Shown here one piece after another: positions 17,429-26,019 of a stretch of 36,154 nucleotides of DNA. Source of the stretch: a virus. A model generated the notes under the pieces. It saw only the letters and a program-made list of their open reading frames with translations, had not been told where the DNA came from and ran no database searches. Location: IMG/VR virus record IMGVR_UViG_3300044732_001712, positions 1-36,154 of that record; one strand, given 5' to 3'. A program made the position numbers and the translations under genes. How positions within the stretch are numbered: the first letter of the stretch is position 1; the number at the start of each line of letters is the position of its first letter.

Positions 17429-18166
17429 TTATATTGATTTTTCTTTCAAAGAAAGTTTTTTATCCTGATATTCGTTTTGAAAATCAAATAGTTTTTGAAT
17501 ATATTCGTTTCGTCTTAAAACTTTAAACACTAAATTTTCATCCGACATTTCACCACCATCTTCTAGTCCGGCTGTTCGATATTTTTTTAATTTCTCTTTT
17601 ACTTTACCAATACTTTTAACCCCGGACTCTAAAGGTTCTTCTTTAGCGTTTTCAATAACCTCATCGATTATTTTCATCCAATGTTCGGATTTAGTTTTAA
17701 TTAGATTTGTGTCGATTTTAACGTTTTCTTTAGTAGGTTTTGTTTTCCATTCATCAAATAAAATAGAATATTCTCCACTACTAAAATGAGATTCAACATC
17801 ATTTTGAACGTAGAGTTCAACATCATAACCATAGATTTTAATATTATGGTTATCATTAAATAAAGTTTTCTTTAATCTAAAAAGTTCTTCATACAAAGGA
17901 AGTTCTTTTTCCGAGAATTGTTCAAAGTCGGCAATTATGTGTAAATCAACATCTGAATATTGAGACCAATTAAAATTCGCCAATGAACCAGTCATTACCA
18001 CATCAGAAACAATTACATCAACACCTAAGAATTCTATGAACTCATATGCGATATCTAATAAACGTTCTCTAACTTTAGAGGACATTTTATCAGGGGATTC
18101 CCAAATCTTTGGATTTAGTTCGTCCTGTAAATGAAAGCTGGATAATATACTTTTTAGGTTACTCAT
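17429..18166 (-). CDS. Pol beta-type nucleotidyltransferase
   Basis: A 245-aa protein whose residues 58-85 read VVMTGSLANFNWSQYSDVDL: the GS(x)nDxD signature of the minimal nucleotidyltransferase fold, with Gly-Ser and the two metal-binding Asp residues of SDVDLHI. A third acidic residue could be the Asp/Glu of YDVELYV at about 115. The substrate is unknown. Relatives modify nucleotides, tRNA, antibiotics or proteins. It sits at the upstream end of the virion block with KTSC and a 113-aa gene. An ATAAATA-type motif lies only 5 nt upstream of the ATG. Confidence 0.8.
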   Translation of the reverse strand: MSNLKSILSSFHLQDELNPKIWESPDKMSSKVRERLLDIAYEFIEFLGVDVIVSDVVMTGSLANFNWSQYSDVDLHIIADFEQFSEKELPLYEELFRLKKTLFNDNHNIKIYGYDVELYVQNDVESHFSSGEYSILFDEWKTKPTKENVKIDTNLIKTKSEHWMKIIDEVIENAKEEPLESGVKSIGKVKEKLKKYRTAGLEDGGEMSDENLVFKVLRRNEYIQKLFDFQNEYQDKKLSLKEKSI

Positions 18167-18196
18167 TAACTATAAATACTTAAATATTTATAATTG

Positions 18197-18439
18197 TTAA
18201 AGTTTTTTGTGTTTGTAGGTTTTAACTATTTTTGTTGAGAAGAATTTTCCTTGAGATTCCGCCATTCTAAATTGAGTATATACTTGGTGTGGAACCTCAT
18301 CATACTCATACTTTTGTCCATTATTGAACTCAACTAACATTATTTTAGTTTCAGTATCGTATTCTGTTTTTTTAACATTTGACGATTGGATTTCATTAAT
18401 AATCTTCGTCCCTTGAATTGTCTCTTTTAATATTGCCAT
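18197..18439 (-). CDS. KTSC-domain protein
   Basis: An 80-aa protein matching the KTSC domain layout: SSNVKKTEYDTETKIMLVEF, then NNGQKYEYDEVPHQVY, then AESQGKFFSTKIVKTYKHK. KTSC domains are short, often fused to or beside nucleic-acid enzymes. Their function is unknown. Its start overlaps the end of the 113-aa gene by 44 nt in another frame, suggesting coupled translation. Confidence 0.85.
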   Translation of the reverse strand: MAILKETIQGTKIINEIQSSNVKKTEYDTETKIMLVEFNNGQKYEYDEVPHQVYTQFRMAESQGKFFSTKIVKTYKHKKL

Positions 18440-18737
18440 CTTTTAAAGGTATTTCTAAATCTATTTGTTTTAATTTATCCATAAGATAATTGTCAAACTC
18501 ATTATGGTCAATAGTTCCAAAATAAGATTTTAATTCACGAATCAAATCATTTTTTAATCCTGAAAATTTTTGAAAATTTTGCATAATATCTGTTGGGTAA
18601 TACGGTGGTCTTTCCAATTCTTTCTGTGTCCATCCCTCTCTTTGAAAGGCTAGTCTAAGTTTTCTATATACTTCAACCAATTCAAATTCCGGATGGAGTT
18701 CATTCATATATTTCTTCCAAGGTTTTTTCTTTTCCAT
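18396..18737 (-). CDS. Hypothetical protein
   Basis: A 113-aa, Lys/Glu-rich protein of unknown function (MEKKKPWKKYMNELHPEFE). The C-terminal 14 codons overlap the KTSC gene in another frame. An ATATTTAT motif lies 4 nt upstream of the ATG, which would give a nearly leaderless mRNA if used as a promoter. Confidence 0.65.
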   Translation of the reverse strand: MEKKKPWKKYMNELHPEFELVEVYRKLRLAFQREGWTQKELERPPYYPTDIMQNFQKFSGLKNDLIRELKSYFGTIDHNEFDNYLMDKLKQIDLEIPLKDGNIKRDNSRDEDY

Positions 18738-18762
18738 TTTAATAAATATATTTAAAATTTGT

Positions 18763-18793
18763 TTTGTCCTTCCAATATTTTATATTACTTTTG
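18763..18793 (+). promoter_or_regulatory. Bacteroidota-type promoter for the ClpC-like gene
   Basis: TTTG (18763-18766), 19-nt spacer, TACTTTTG (18786-18793) matching TAnnTTTG. The ATG lies about 55 nt downstream, leaving a leader of roughly 50 nt. This is a host-sigma pattern, unlike the ATATTTAT motif of virion genes. Confidence 0.65.
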
Positions 18794-18848
18794 TCAAATC
18801 ATTTGGAATAATAAAATTAACCCTTATACTTAAATAAAACAATTAATT

Positions 18849-20894
18849 ATGATAGAATCTTTAGATGGTGGAAGTAATGGTGGAAATAAAGCAGTTAAGA
18901 CTGATTCATCAACACCCGTATTAGACAATTTTAGTAGAGATTTAATAAAACTCGCCGAAGAGGGGAAATTAGACCCTGTTATTGGTAGAGAAAGAGAAAT
19001 CACAAGAATCGCACAAATCCTTTCACGTAGAAAGAAAAATAACCCAATAATCATCGGAGAACCTGGTTGTGGTAAAACCGCAATCGTTGAAGGTCTTGCC
19101 ATTATGATTTATAATGGGGAATGTCCGAGAAACTTAATGGACAAACGTATAGTATCATTAGATATGACCTCAATTGTTGCCGGAACCAAATACCGTGGAC
19201 AATTTGAAGAAAGAATGAAAGTTATCATTGAAGAACTTCAGAACGCACCAAACATCATCGTATTCATTGATGAAATCCATACCATAGTTGGTGCAGGAAA
19301 TTCATCAGGTTCCATGGACGCATCAAACATCTTCAAACCAGCTCTTGCCCGTGGGGAGATTCAATGTGTTGGTGCAACCACATTAGATGAATACCGAAAA
19401 AACTTTGAGAAAGACGGAGCATTAGAAAGACGTTTTCAAAAAGTTGTTGTTGATTCTGCCACCAAAGCAGAAACATTAATCATTCTTAAAAATGTAAAAG
19501 ACAAATACGAGAACTTCCATAAGGTAACTTATACAGATGAAGTGTTATCTGTATGTGTAGATTTGGCGGACCGTTATATCACCGATAGAGAATTCCCGGA
19601 TAAAGCATTCGATATTATTGACGAAGTTGGTGCAAGAAGTCAAGTTGAGGTTAAAATGCCTGAATCAATTGAAAAGTTGAAACAACAAGCTTCCGATATC
19701 AAACAAGAAAAAGTAGATGTTGTTAAACAACAACGATACGAGGAAGCCGCGAACTTACGGGATAAAGAAAAACGTATCTTAACCAAACTTGATGTTGAAA
19801 AGAAAAAGTTTGAGGAAGAACTTCTAACACACAAGAAAGTAATTACCCTTGATTTAGTTTATGAAGTTGTTTCCAATATGACTAAAATTCCGGTAACGAA
19901 ATTAAATGCCGATGAAACAAAATTATTATCCGAGATGGAAGCGAATCTATCCGATAAAGTTATCGGACAATCTGAAGCTGTTTCAAAGATTGCGAAATCA
20001 ATCCGTAGAAACAGAATCGGAATCAAGGACCCGAACAAACCAATCGGTTCATTCATCTTCTTAGGTTCAACAGGTGTTGGTAAAACATACTTAGCTAAAC
20101 AACTAGCAAAACAAATGTTCGGTAGTGAAGATAATATGATTCGTGTGGATATGTCCGAGTACCAAGAAAAACACACCATTTCAAGATTGATTGGAGCACC
20201 TCCGGGATACGTTGGATACGATGAAGGTGGTCAATTAACCGAACAAGTGAAAAACAAACCTTATTCTGTAATTCTATTTGATGAGATTGAGAAAGCTAAC
20301 AAAGATATCTTCTCAACACTTCTTCAAGTATTAGACGATGGTCACCTTACCGATGGTATGGGGAGAAAGATTAACTTCAAAAATTGCGTCATCATTATGA
20401 CCTCTAATGTTGGAGCTAAAAAATTACAAGATTTTGGTTCAGGTGTCGGGTTTAAAACCGGAACTAGCACTTATGCCGACGAAGAATACAAACGTGATGT
20501 TCTTAAAAAAGAACTTAAAAAATTCTTCACACCGGAATTTTTAAACAGAATTGATGAAGTTGTTATCTTTAACACTCTAATTAAAGATGATGTTAAAAAA
20601 ATTGTTAAATTAGAGTTGGATAAATTATCTAAAAGATTAGTTGGGTTGAAATATGATATCACATTTGATGATACTATTTTAGACCTAATCTCTGAAGTTG
20701 GGTTTGATGAGACCTACGGGGCTAGACCAATCAAAAGAGCTATCCAAGATAAAATAGAGGATTTCGTATCCGAAGAGATTATCAAAGGAAATATGACAGA
20801 GGGGGTCCCATACACACTTATATCTGTAGAGAAAGAAGTGGTGGTTAAACCGGAAGTTGTGAAAAAAACAAGAAAGAAAAAAGAGGACATATAG
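18849..20894 (+). CDS. clpC: ClpC-like AAA+ protein unfoldase lacking the N-domain
   Basis: Two-ring AAA+ unfoldase, 681 aa. D1: Walker A GEPGCGKT (70-77), Walker B IIVFIDE (136-142), arginine-rich GALERRF. A short M-domain with a UVR-like [15 protein letters not shown] (about 295-309) marks ClpC rather than ClpB. D2: Walker A GSTGVGKT (406-413), Walker B VILFDE (474-479), sensor-2 [16 protein letters not shown] at about 530-538 holds the VGF tripeptide of the ClpP-docking loop seen in cellular ClpC. The usual ~140-residue Clp_N adaptor-binding domain is absent: the protein begins 30 residues before D1. It likely works with host ClpP. Substrate choice without the N-domain is unknown. The last codons lie inside a terminator hairpin. 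Confidence 0.9.
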   Translation: MIESLDGGSNGGNKAVKTDSSTPVLDNFSRDLIKLAEEGKLDPVIGREREITRIAQILSRRKKNNPIIIGEPGCGKTAIVEGLAIMIYNGECPRNLMDKRIVSLDMTSIVAGTKYRGQFEERMKVIIEELQNAPNIIVFIDEIHTIVGAGNSSGSMDASNIFKPALARGEIQCVGATTLDEYRKNFEKDGALERRFQKVVVDSATKAETLIILKNVKDKYENFHKVTYTDEVLSVCVDLADRYITDREFPDKAFDIIDEVGARSQVEVKMPESIEKLKQQASDIKQEKVDVVKQQRYEEAANLRDKEKRILTKLDVEKKKFEEELLTHKKVITLDLVYEVVSNMTKIPVTKLNADETKLLSEMEANLSDKVIGQSEAVSKIAKSIRRNRIGIKDPNKPIGSFIFLGSTGVGKTYLAKQLAKQMFGSEDNMIRVDMSEYQEKHTISRLIGAPPGYVGYDEGGQLTEQVKNKPYSVILFDEIEKANKDIFSTLLQVLDDGHLTDGMGRKINFKNCVIIMTSNVGAKKLQDFGSGVGFKTGTSTYADEEYKRDVLKKELKKFFTPEFLNRIDEVVIFNTLIKDDVKKIVKLELDKLSKRLVGLKYDITFDDTILDLISEVGFDETYGARPIKRAIQDKIEDFVSEEIIKGNMTEGVPYTLISVEKEVVVKPEVVKKTRKKKEDI

Positions 20895-20908
20895 TCCTCT
20901 TTTTTTTT
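20879..20908. terminator. Terminator overlapping the end of the ClpC-like gene
   Basis: Hairpin AAAAGAGGAC/GTCCTCTTTT, loop ATATA, followed by a T-run. Identical to the hairpin at 3481-3505. The final codons (KKEDI, stop TAG at 20892-20894) are encoded within it. Confidence 0.85.
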
Positions 20909-20954
20909 GTTATTGATAATTTTAGCTATATCTTTGTAATCTAAATCAAACGAT

Positions 20955-21293
20955 ATGAAAAAATTTTTAGTGTACACCGGTATTTTTTGGATTTTCACTT
21001 TTTATGTTATGTCAAAATTTTCTTCTGACGTAGTACATAGAACTCACTATTATTTAATTAACAAATCATATACTCATTCAGAGTTATTTGGATGTCTACT
21101 AAAACAAAAAAACACCAACGGATTATTCCTATGGTGTTGTGATTGTATTCAATATTATGGAGATAAATTAGGTTATTCTTATGAAGAATTTAATATTATA
21201 CTTTTTATAATATTACAACCTGCATTAATATTTTATTTTTTTACATTATGTATCTATCAATATTATAGATTGAACCAAAAAATTAAACAGTAA
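20955..21293 (+). CDS. Small membrane protein with two predicted helices
   Basis: A 112-aa protein with an N-terminal hydrophobic segment (FLVYTGIFWIFTFYVM, about 4-19) and a C-terminal one (IILFIILQPALIFYFFTLCIY, split about 81-102). Between them is a loop with Cys residues (LWCCDCIQYY). Function unknown. It follows the ClpC-like gene after a terminator and overlaps the convergent 333-aa gene by 11 nt. Host inner-membrane location is likely. Confidence 0.65.
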   Translation: MKKFLVYTGIFWIFTFYVMSKFSSDVVHRTHYYLINKSYTHSELFGCLLKQKNTNGLFLWCCDCIQYYGDKLGYSYEEFNIILFIILQPALIFYFFTLCIYQYYRLNQKIKQ

Positions 21294-22284
21294 GATTAAC
21301 CGGATATCCTTTATAACCAGCAAGTTCTTTAAGACCAGCGGTTTGTCTAATAACACTATAAAGAGCCGCATCCCCTAAGGCAAATTTACCAACTTGTTTT
21401 GCAAAATCTTTAAGTATTATTTCTTTATCCTTAACAACATCACTATTATTCATATCATAATTGTCATTTACAACTACGGTTTTTTTATCTGAAGATTCCT
21501 TCGCGTTTGACGGTGCAACATTACCAAGAAAATACATAAATTGACCACCAAGTTCAGGATTAATTAAACTACCTTGCCCACCTGATTTTTTTAATCGTTC
21601 GGCTTCGGATGATGAACCTGTAGACATTGCTGTCGGTAAATTCCCGGCACCGTTCGATTTCCATATATCATAATTTAACCCTTTATTAGGATTTGAAAGT
21701 ACAACTTTTTTTAAGAACTTTTGTTCTTCTCTTGTTAAATCAGCCGAAGTAAAAGGTTCAGTTCTACCTACCATATAATCCCAAATCGCTCTTATATGTA
21801 AAGGTAAAGTAGATTTTTTTGCTGGCCCTAAATCATTTAACACTTTTTTAATGTCCGTTATTTTTCTTTCCCTACCATTACCAACTCTTGTGTTATCAAT
21901 ATCCACAGTATTTAATTCAGGTTCAAGTTTAAAATTATTTGAAGTTGTTTTATTTATTTTTTGGGTGTTAGGGATGACTGTTGGTTGTATTCCGTAAATT
22001 TTTGTTTTAATTGCGTCAATGGCTTTCTGTGTTTTCGCCTCTTTCCATTTTGGTGTATTACCTTCGATTTTTTTTGCATACCATAATTTATCGGACCATT
22101 TCATATATTGATATGGGTCATTACCTTGTCCTTGAACAACAACCTGATTTTGTTTATTTTGAGTTTTTAATTGGTCATTAAAAAAGTTGTTTTGTTCAAT
22201 TAAATAATGGTTTTTGGTTGCCGTTTCGTGAAGAATTAAAATTCTATTTTTTTCTTCTTCGTTAATAGCAAATAAATTATTCAT
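21283..22284 (-). CDS. Putative internal virion protein with cleavable leader
   Basis: A 333-aa protein of unknown core function. Its N-terminus MNNLFAINEEEKNRILILHE followed by TATKNHYLIE|Q closely matches the leaders of the 230-aa and 130-aa proteins. The leader ends in L-I-E (28-30), the T4 gp21-type cleavage pattern. I infer a capsid-targeting sequence removed during head maturation. The rest contains YMKWSDKLWYAKKIEG and KGLNYDIWKSNGAG, not recognised. It is packed 1 nt after the 158-aa gene, in one operon with two more leader-bearing proteins. Confidence 0.7.
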   Translation of the reverse strand: MNNLFAINEEEKNRILILHETATKNHYLIEQNNFFNDQLKTQNKQNQVVVQGQGNDPYQYMKWSDKLWYAKKIEGNTPKWKEAKTQKAIDAIKTKIYGIQPTVIPNTQKINKTTSNNFKLEPELNTVDIDNTRVGNGRERKITDIKKVLNDLGPAKKSTLPLHIRAIWDYMVGRTEPFTSADLTREEQKFLKKVVLSNPNKGLNYDIWKSNGAGNLPTAMSTGSSSEAERLKKSGGQGSLINPELGGQFMYFLGNVAPSNAKESSDKKTVVVNDNYDMNNSDVVKDKEIILKDFAKQVGKFALGDAALYSVIRQTAGLKELAGYKGYPVNLTV

Positions 22285-22285
22285 G

Positions 22286-22762
22286 TTATGAATTAGTTAA
22301 ATTATTTATATCGGTCTCGGTGTAGTTTGCTCCTCCGGCAACAGATGGTGTTTCACTTGATGCCGGTGGATTAGTCGTACCCGGAACCGTAGCATTAGTT
22401 TCCGCAGTTTTTTTAATTACTTCAGAATTATTATCTTTAACTTGAGTGTTTACTGGAGTTACACTATTGGTTGATGTTTTTGTTAAAGCCGCTAAAATAC
22501 TTGCAGCGGTTTTAGGACCATATTTACCATCCGGAGTTAACCCTGTTTGGTATTTAGTGTTTAATGTATTTTGTAATTCAACTATTGAAGGATATTTAAC
22601 CCCAATTTTTATTAATGATGTTGCTGGTGGAGTTGTTCCTGCAACACCTGTAATACCTCCAACTTCTACACCAGGGGTGGTTTGTTCTGATATAACAACA
22701 CCTCTTTTATACCCCAAAAGGTATTTCATATTTTCAATTTCTTCTAATATCACTTTTTTCAT
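22286..22762 (-). CDS. Putative peptidoglycan-binding virion protein with (I)xE leader
   Basis: A 158-aa protein. Leader MKKVILEEIENMKYLLGYKR followed by GVVISE|Q (I-S-E at 24-26). Then a PG_binding_1-like segment at about 50-95: KYPSIVELQNTLNTKYQTG, LTPDGKYGPKTAASI, with the typical LQ...L...DG.(Y/F)G..T pattern. The C-terminus is Thr/Pro/Asn-rich. A packaged protein that binds the cell wall on injection would fit the leader and domain, but this is inference. Confidence 0.7.
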   Translation of the reverse strand: MKKVILEEIENMKYLLGYKRGVVISEQTTPGVEVGGITGVAGTTPPATSLIKIGVKYPSIVELQNTLNTKYQTGLTPDGKYGPKTAASILAALTKTSTNSVTPVNTQVKDNNSEVIKKTAETNATVPGTTNPPASSETPSVAGGANYTETDINNLTNS

Positions 22763-22774
22763 ATCTATATCTTA

Positions 22775-23467
22775 TTATTTAGTTCCCTGTAAAGACGCAC
22801 TTAATTGTTCCGGGGACATAGTAGTTAATTGTGGTGTTTTAACTCCTGCCGGAGTTATTGATTGTAATGGTTCAACTCTTGGTGGTGCTTGACCATTACC
22901 ATTTAATTTTTCATTTATTTTTTGTAATAATGAGGAATCCATAACACCCGTTTCAGGTAACCCTAATAATTTTTGAATTGCTTTAGTATTCTCATTTGTT
23001 TTATCCACGACTTGTTGTCTATATTGTTGTAAATTATTTGATTTTGGACAAGTTTTTTTGGCAATCTCAATTTCATTTGGAGTTACTTTCCAATCAGAAA
23101 CATAATTATTCCATTTTACATTAGTATATTTACCTGTTGTAATTACCCCATTTTTAAGACCACAATAAAGTTTTGTGATATTTGTTTGTCGTTCCTGAGG
23201 ATTAGGTATTTGTGTGTTTTGTTTTGGTGTAAACCCTAAATTTTTTGCACTAAGTGGATTTACATCATTAGTGGGTTGTACATTACCAAATCCTGTGTTT
23301 TGTTTTGGGGCAACTTTTGGAGTATTGTTTTGAGTAGGGTTAGAGTACCCACCTTGACCTGCACTAAACATTGATTGTTCGCTCAAGTATTGACGTTTTG
23401 TGGCACTCTCGTGAATATTTAAAATTCTTTGTTTTTCCTCTTCGTCTAAGAAATATAGTTTTTTCAT
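22775..23467 (-). CDS. Putative internal virion protein with cleavable leader
   Basis: A 230-aa protein. Leader MKKLYFLDEEEKQRILNIHE then SATKRQYLSE|Q (L-S-E at 28-30), nearly the same as the 333-aa protein's leader. A Pro/Asn/Gln-rich spacer follows. Near the C-terminus KAIQKLLGLPETGVMDSSLL resembles a degenerate peptidoglycan-binding repeat. The gene follows the peptidase gene's terminator and has an ATATTTAT motif 14 nt upstream, so it probably starts the three-gene unit 230-158-333 aa. Confidence 0.7.
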   Translation of the reverse strand: MKKLYFLDEEEKQRILNIHESATKRQYLSEQSMFSAGQGGYSNPTQNNTPKVAPKQNTGFGNVQPTNDVNPLSAKNLGFTPKQNTQIPNPQERQTNITKLYCGLKNGVITTGKYTNVKWNNYVSDWKVTPNEIEIAKKTCPKSNNLQQYRQQVVDKTNENTKAIQKLLGLPETGVMDSSLLQKINEKLNGNGQAPPRVEPLQSITPAGVKTPQLTTMSPEQLSASLQGTK

Positions 23468-23481
23468 AAAATATTTTATTT

Positions 23482-23489
23482 ATAAATAT
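23482..23489 (-). promoter_or_regulatory. Candidate phage promoter motif ATATTTAT
   Basis: Minus-strand ATATTTAT 14 nt upstream of the 230-aa virion protein gene. Confidence 0.45.
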
Positions 23490-23493
23490 CATA

Positions 23494-23520
23494 TAAAAAA
23501 AAAAGAGACCGAGGTCTCTT
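23494..23520 (-). terminator. Terminator after the M20-type peptidase gene
   Basis: Hairpin AAGAGACC/GGTCTCTT with a 2-nt turn, followed on the minus strand by a run of nine or more T. It separates the peptidase from the virion protein operon. Confidence 0.8.
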
Positions 23521-23525
23521 AATAT

Positions 23526-24347
23526 TTAAATCATTCTACGATGACTTGGGTCTATTACATATTGGTACTTTTTATTTCCCAACCCCTCAATCATCTTTTT
23601 ACCGGTCTCTATTCCATTATAAACATCTTCGACAACCACATACTCATTTTTAGTGTGATAGTTGTAATAACCTATCGCAAAATTGATACAGGCAAAGTCA
23701 AACTTATTCTTTAAAGCATAAACATCGGTGTATGGGTTTGAAAAGTATTCTTGTTGTCTATTAAAGTTTTCACTTAACACTCCATTACAAATTTCAAAAA
23801 ACTCACTATCTCTTTCAAATAATCTTGTTCCCATACAAACTTCAGTAACCATTCTATTACCAGGTGCGTCAAACTGAATACCGTAACCAACATTCATAAA
23901 GAAATCGGGGTCGGCTTTCTTAGACCCGTGACATCCGGTTTCTTCTGATACGAAGAAAGCAGCTTTTAAATTTGGTAATTCTTTTAATAGTTCCAAACAA
24001 GCATAAACACCACATTTATCATCACCACCAATTCCGGTTGGTTCGTCAAAATCATTATAAGCCTTTAATGATGGTTTAAATAAGTACTGTTCATTCTGTA
24101 ATGATTCCTCACGAATGTTAATAGTATCAAGGTTATGAACCGTATCCGTGTGAGCAATAACACAGGGGAAATAATTCACATCCTCATCGGTTTGTTTAAT
24201 CGCATAAATATTTTTGTACTCATCCACATTGAAGGGAATCCCATTTTCTTCTAACCAATTGATTAGAAATTCCACCATACGGTCTTCTTGATATGTTACT
24301 GTCGGAACCGACAATACATCTTTTAATAATTGATAATCTCTTTCCAT
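23526..24347 (-). CDS. M20-family zinc peptidase, peptidase T/aminopeptidase-like
   Basis: A 273-aa di-zinc exopeptidase. All five metal-ligand motifs are present in order: AHTDTVH (H66), GIGGDDKCG (bridging D109/D110), SEETGCHG (catalytic/ligand E135/E136), QFDAPGN (D160) and YNYHTKNEY (H231). It is shorter than peptidase T or CPG2 (about 400 aa), with the dimerisation/lid domain reduced. Such enzymes remove residues from small peptides in the cytosol. In this setting it could finish degradation of peptides released by a Clp protease, which is inference. Its -7 promoter element ends 4 nt from the ATG. Confidence 0.88.
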   Translation of the reverse strand: MERDYQLLKDVLSVPTVTYQEDRMVEFLINWLEENGIPFNVDEYKNIYAIKQTDEDVNYFPCVIAHTDTVHNLDTINIREESLQNEQYLFKPSLKAYNDFDEPTGIGGDDKCGVYACLELLKELPNLKAAFFVSEETGCHGSKKADPDFFMNVGYGIQFDAPGNRMVTEVCMGTRLFERDSEFFEICNGVLSENFNRQQEYFSNPYTDVYALKNKFDFACINFAIGYYNYHTKNEYVVVEDVYNGIETGKKMIEGLGNKKYQYVIDPSHRRMI

Positions 24348-24351
24348 TTAG

Positions 24352-24359
24352 CAAAGATA
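24352..24359 (-). promoter_or_regulatory. Bacteroidota -7 element directly before the peptidase ATG
   Basis: Minus-strand TATCTTTG (TAnnTTTG), then 4 nt, then ATG: the same arrangement as smpB. No clear TTTG at -33 is visible. The mRNA would be essentially leaderless. Confidence 0.5.
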
Positions 24360-24389
24360 ATAAAAATTAATTAATTATTAAATCTTTTT

Positions 24390-26018
24390 TTAAAATCTTT
24401 TTTTAAATCCAATATTAAGAGAACTATTCACATCATTTTTAGTTAATGTAAATCCAATATTTTTTAAATTAACGTCTAACGTACTTACTCGTTTTGGTTC
24501 GTATGTTTGAATATTAAACGTTGTAAATTTAAACGGGGATGCCGGTGTTGATAATTGTTTAACCAACGTATTCATATCTAAATTAACACCAGGGTTTCTT
24601 GATTTATATTCAGATAATTTATTTTGAAGATACATTAACGGTTTCTTTGTATTAAAAATGTTTGGGTCAATCTTTGAAATACTGTTTATAAAATTAATAG
24701 ATTCGTTTCCTGTAGTTTGTTCTGATATAACTTTTGTTCTTTTTTTGTTTTCAAATAATTCAGGAGAAACTAAAAAGTTCTCAAATTCTTCTTCACTATA
24801 ACTTCTATCTTCCATTCCCACACTACCATCTCTCTTAAACACCTGTATAAGTATTCTATTATTTTTTGGGTTAATCCCCCTGTAAAAAAATTCTCTCCCT
24901 GATTTAGTTTCGTATCGGTTATTTATCTTAAATTTTGAATCAAGTCGTTTGTATAATTCAGAATACTCATAGATATCCTCATATTGAGATTCATCTTCAA
25001 GTTTATTAATAATTTTATCCAACTTATTGGATGTATAGGTATCAAATGATTCTTGGTCAAAATCCGTACAATCAATATCATAAATATAATCACTCCAACC
25101 AGTAAGACCCATATCTGAACCAATTTTAAATAATAATTCACTAATACTTAATGTCTTATCCCCTACCTCATCATACAGATTTAAGAGTAATCCAACACTA
25201 GTTAAATATTCTGTAAGACAATGTCTTGTCATAATTTTGTAACTATAAAACGCATTACAAAAATCATCTTTTATCATTTTATTAAAACCATTAGTTTTAC
25301 ATTGATTTTGTTCTGAGGTGTATTCAGAGATAATATCATCAATTTCCCCCCCAAACATATCAAGTAATCTTTCTCCTGCCTCCATCCTTTGTTCATCCGT
25401 TTCTAATGGAACTGATGATGGTGAAATTATTGAAAGAATTTCTTTTAATTTTGTTTTGTTTTCACCCTGAAAAAACTGTTCAATATATCCTTGTTTAAAA
25501 TCTTCTGTCGCTTGATAACTGTCCTCCCATTCATAACTATCATAACGACTTGTAATGACATTATAATACCACATATCGTCATCACTAGGGTCAAATAATT
25601 TAATATAATCTTCCTCGTCAAACCTAAAGGTTATTCGACTTTTAACAGGGGCTTTTGGTGTAAATTTAAAATCATAAATCACCTCATCAGCATTCTCTAA
25701 TTCACGACTACTAACTTCTTCACCATTAACAATTTTAGTTAATAACTCGTAAATTTTCCCAACACCAATCACATCTTTAATTTGGGGTAAAATATCGTCA
25801 GAAAAACTTTCAAGGAATTCAATTTTTGAAAATTCTCTACCATTCCAATTATGATATGATATTTTACCATATCCATCTTTAAAAATCATATAAGTTTTTA
25901 ATCCGGTGTTTGAATATTCCTCTTTATTGACAATACAATATACATCCCCATTTCTGAATGCGGACCACTGAGATTTCATATTGTCCGGTGCATAATATAT
26001 ATAGGAATCGTAGTCCAT
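24390..26018 (-). CDS. Large hypothetical protein with internal ISEQ site
   Basis: A 542-aa acidic protein I do not recognise. The first ~425 residues are a mixed alpha/beta region (MDYDSYIYYAPDNMKSQW, later SGREFFYRGINPKNNRILIQ). The last ~108 residues follow KVISE|QTTGN, an I-S-E-Q site identical to the leader ends of the small virion proteins, so proteolytic release of a C-terminal piece is possible. The predicted ATG is 2 nt from the divergent tmRNA 5' end. Met14 (25979) is an alternative start, and no promoter is clear for either. Confidence 0.7.
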   Translation of the reverse strand: MDYDSYIYYAPDNMKSQWSAFRNGDVYCIVNKEEYSNTGLKTYMIFKDGYGKISYHNWNGREFSKIEFLESFSDDILPQIKDVIGVGKIYELLTKIVNGEEVSSRELENADEVIYDFKFTPKAPVKSRITFRFDEEDYIKLFDPSDDDMWYYNVITSRYDSYEWEDSYQATEDFKQGYIEQFFQGENKTKLKEILSIISPSSVPLETDEQRMEAGERLLDMFGGEIDDIISEYTSEQNQCKTNGFNKMIKDDFCNAFYSYKIMTRHCLTEYLTSVGLLLNLYDEVGDKTLSISELLFKIGSDMGLTGWSDYIYDIDCTDFDQESFDTYTSNKLDKIINKLEDESQYEDIYEYSELYKRLDSKFKINNRYETKSGREFFYRGINPKNNRILIQVFKRDGSVGMEDRSYSEEEFENFLVSPELFENKKRTKVISEQTTGNESINFINSISKIDPNIFNTKKPLMYLQNKLSEYKSRNPGVNLDMNTLVKQLSTPASPFKFTTFNIQTYEPKRVSTLDVNLKNIGFTLTKNDVNSSLNIGFKKRF

Positions 26019-26019
26019 A

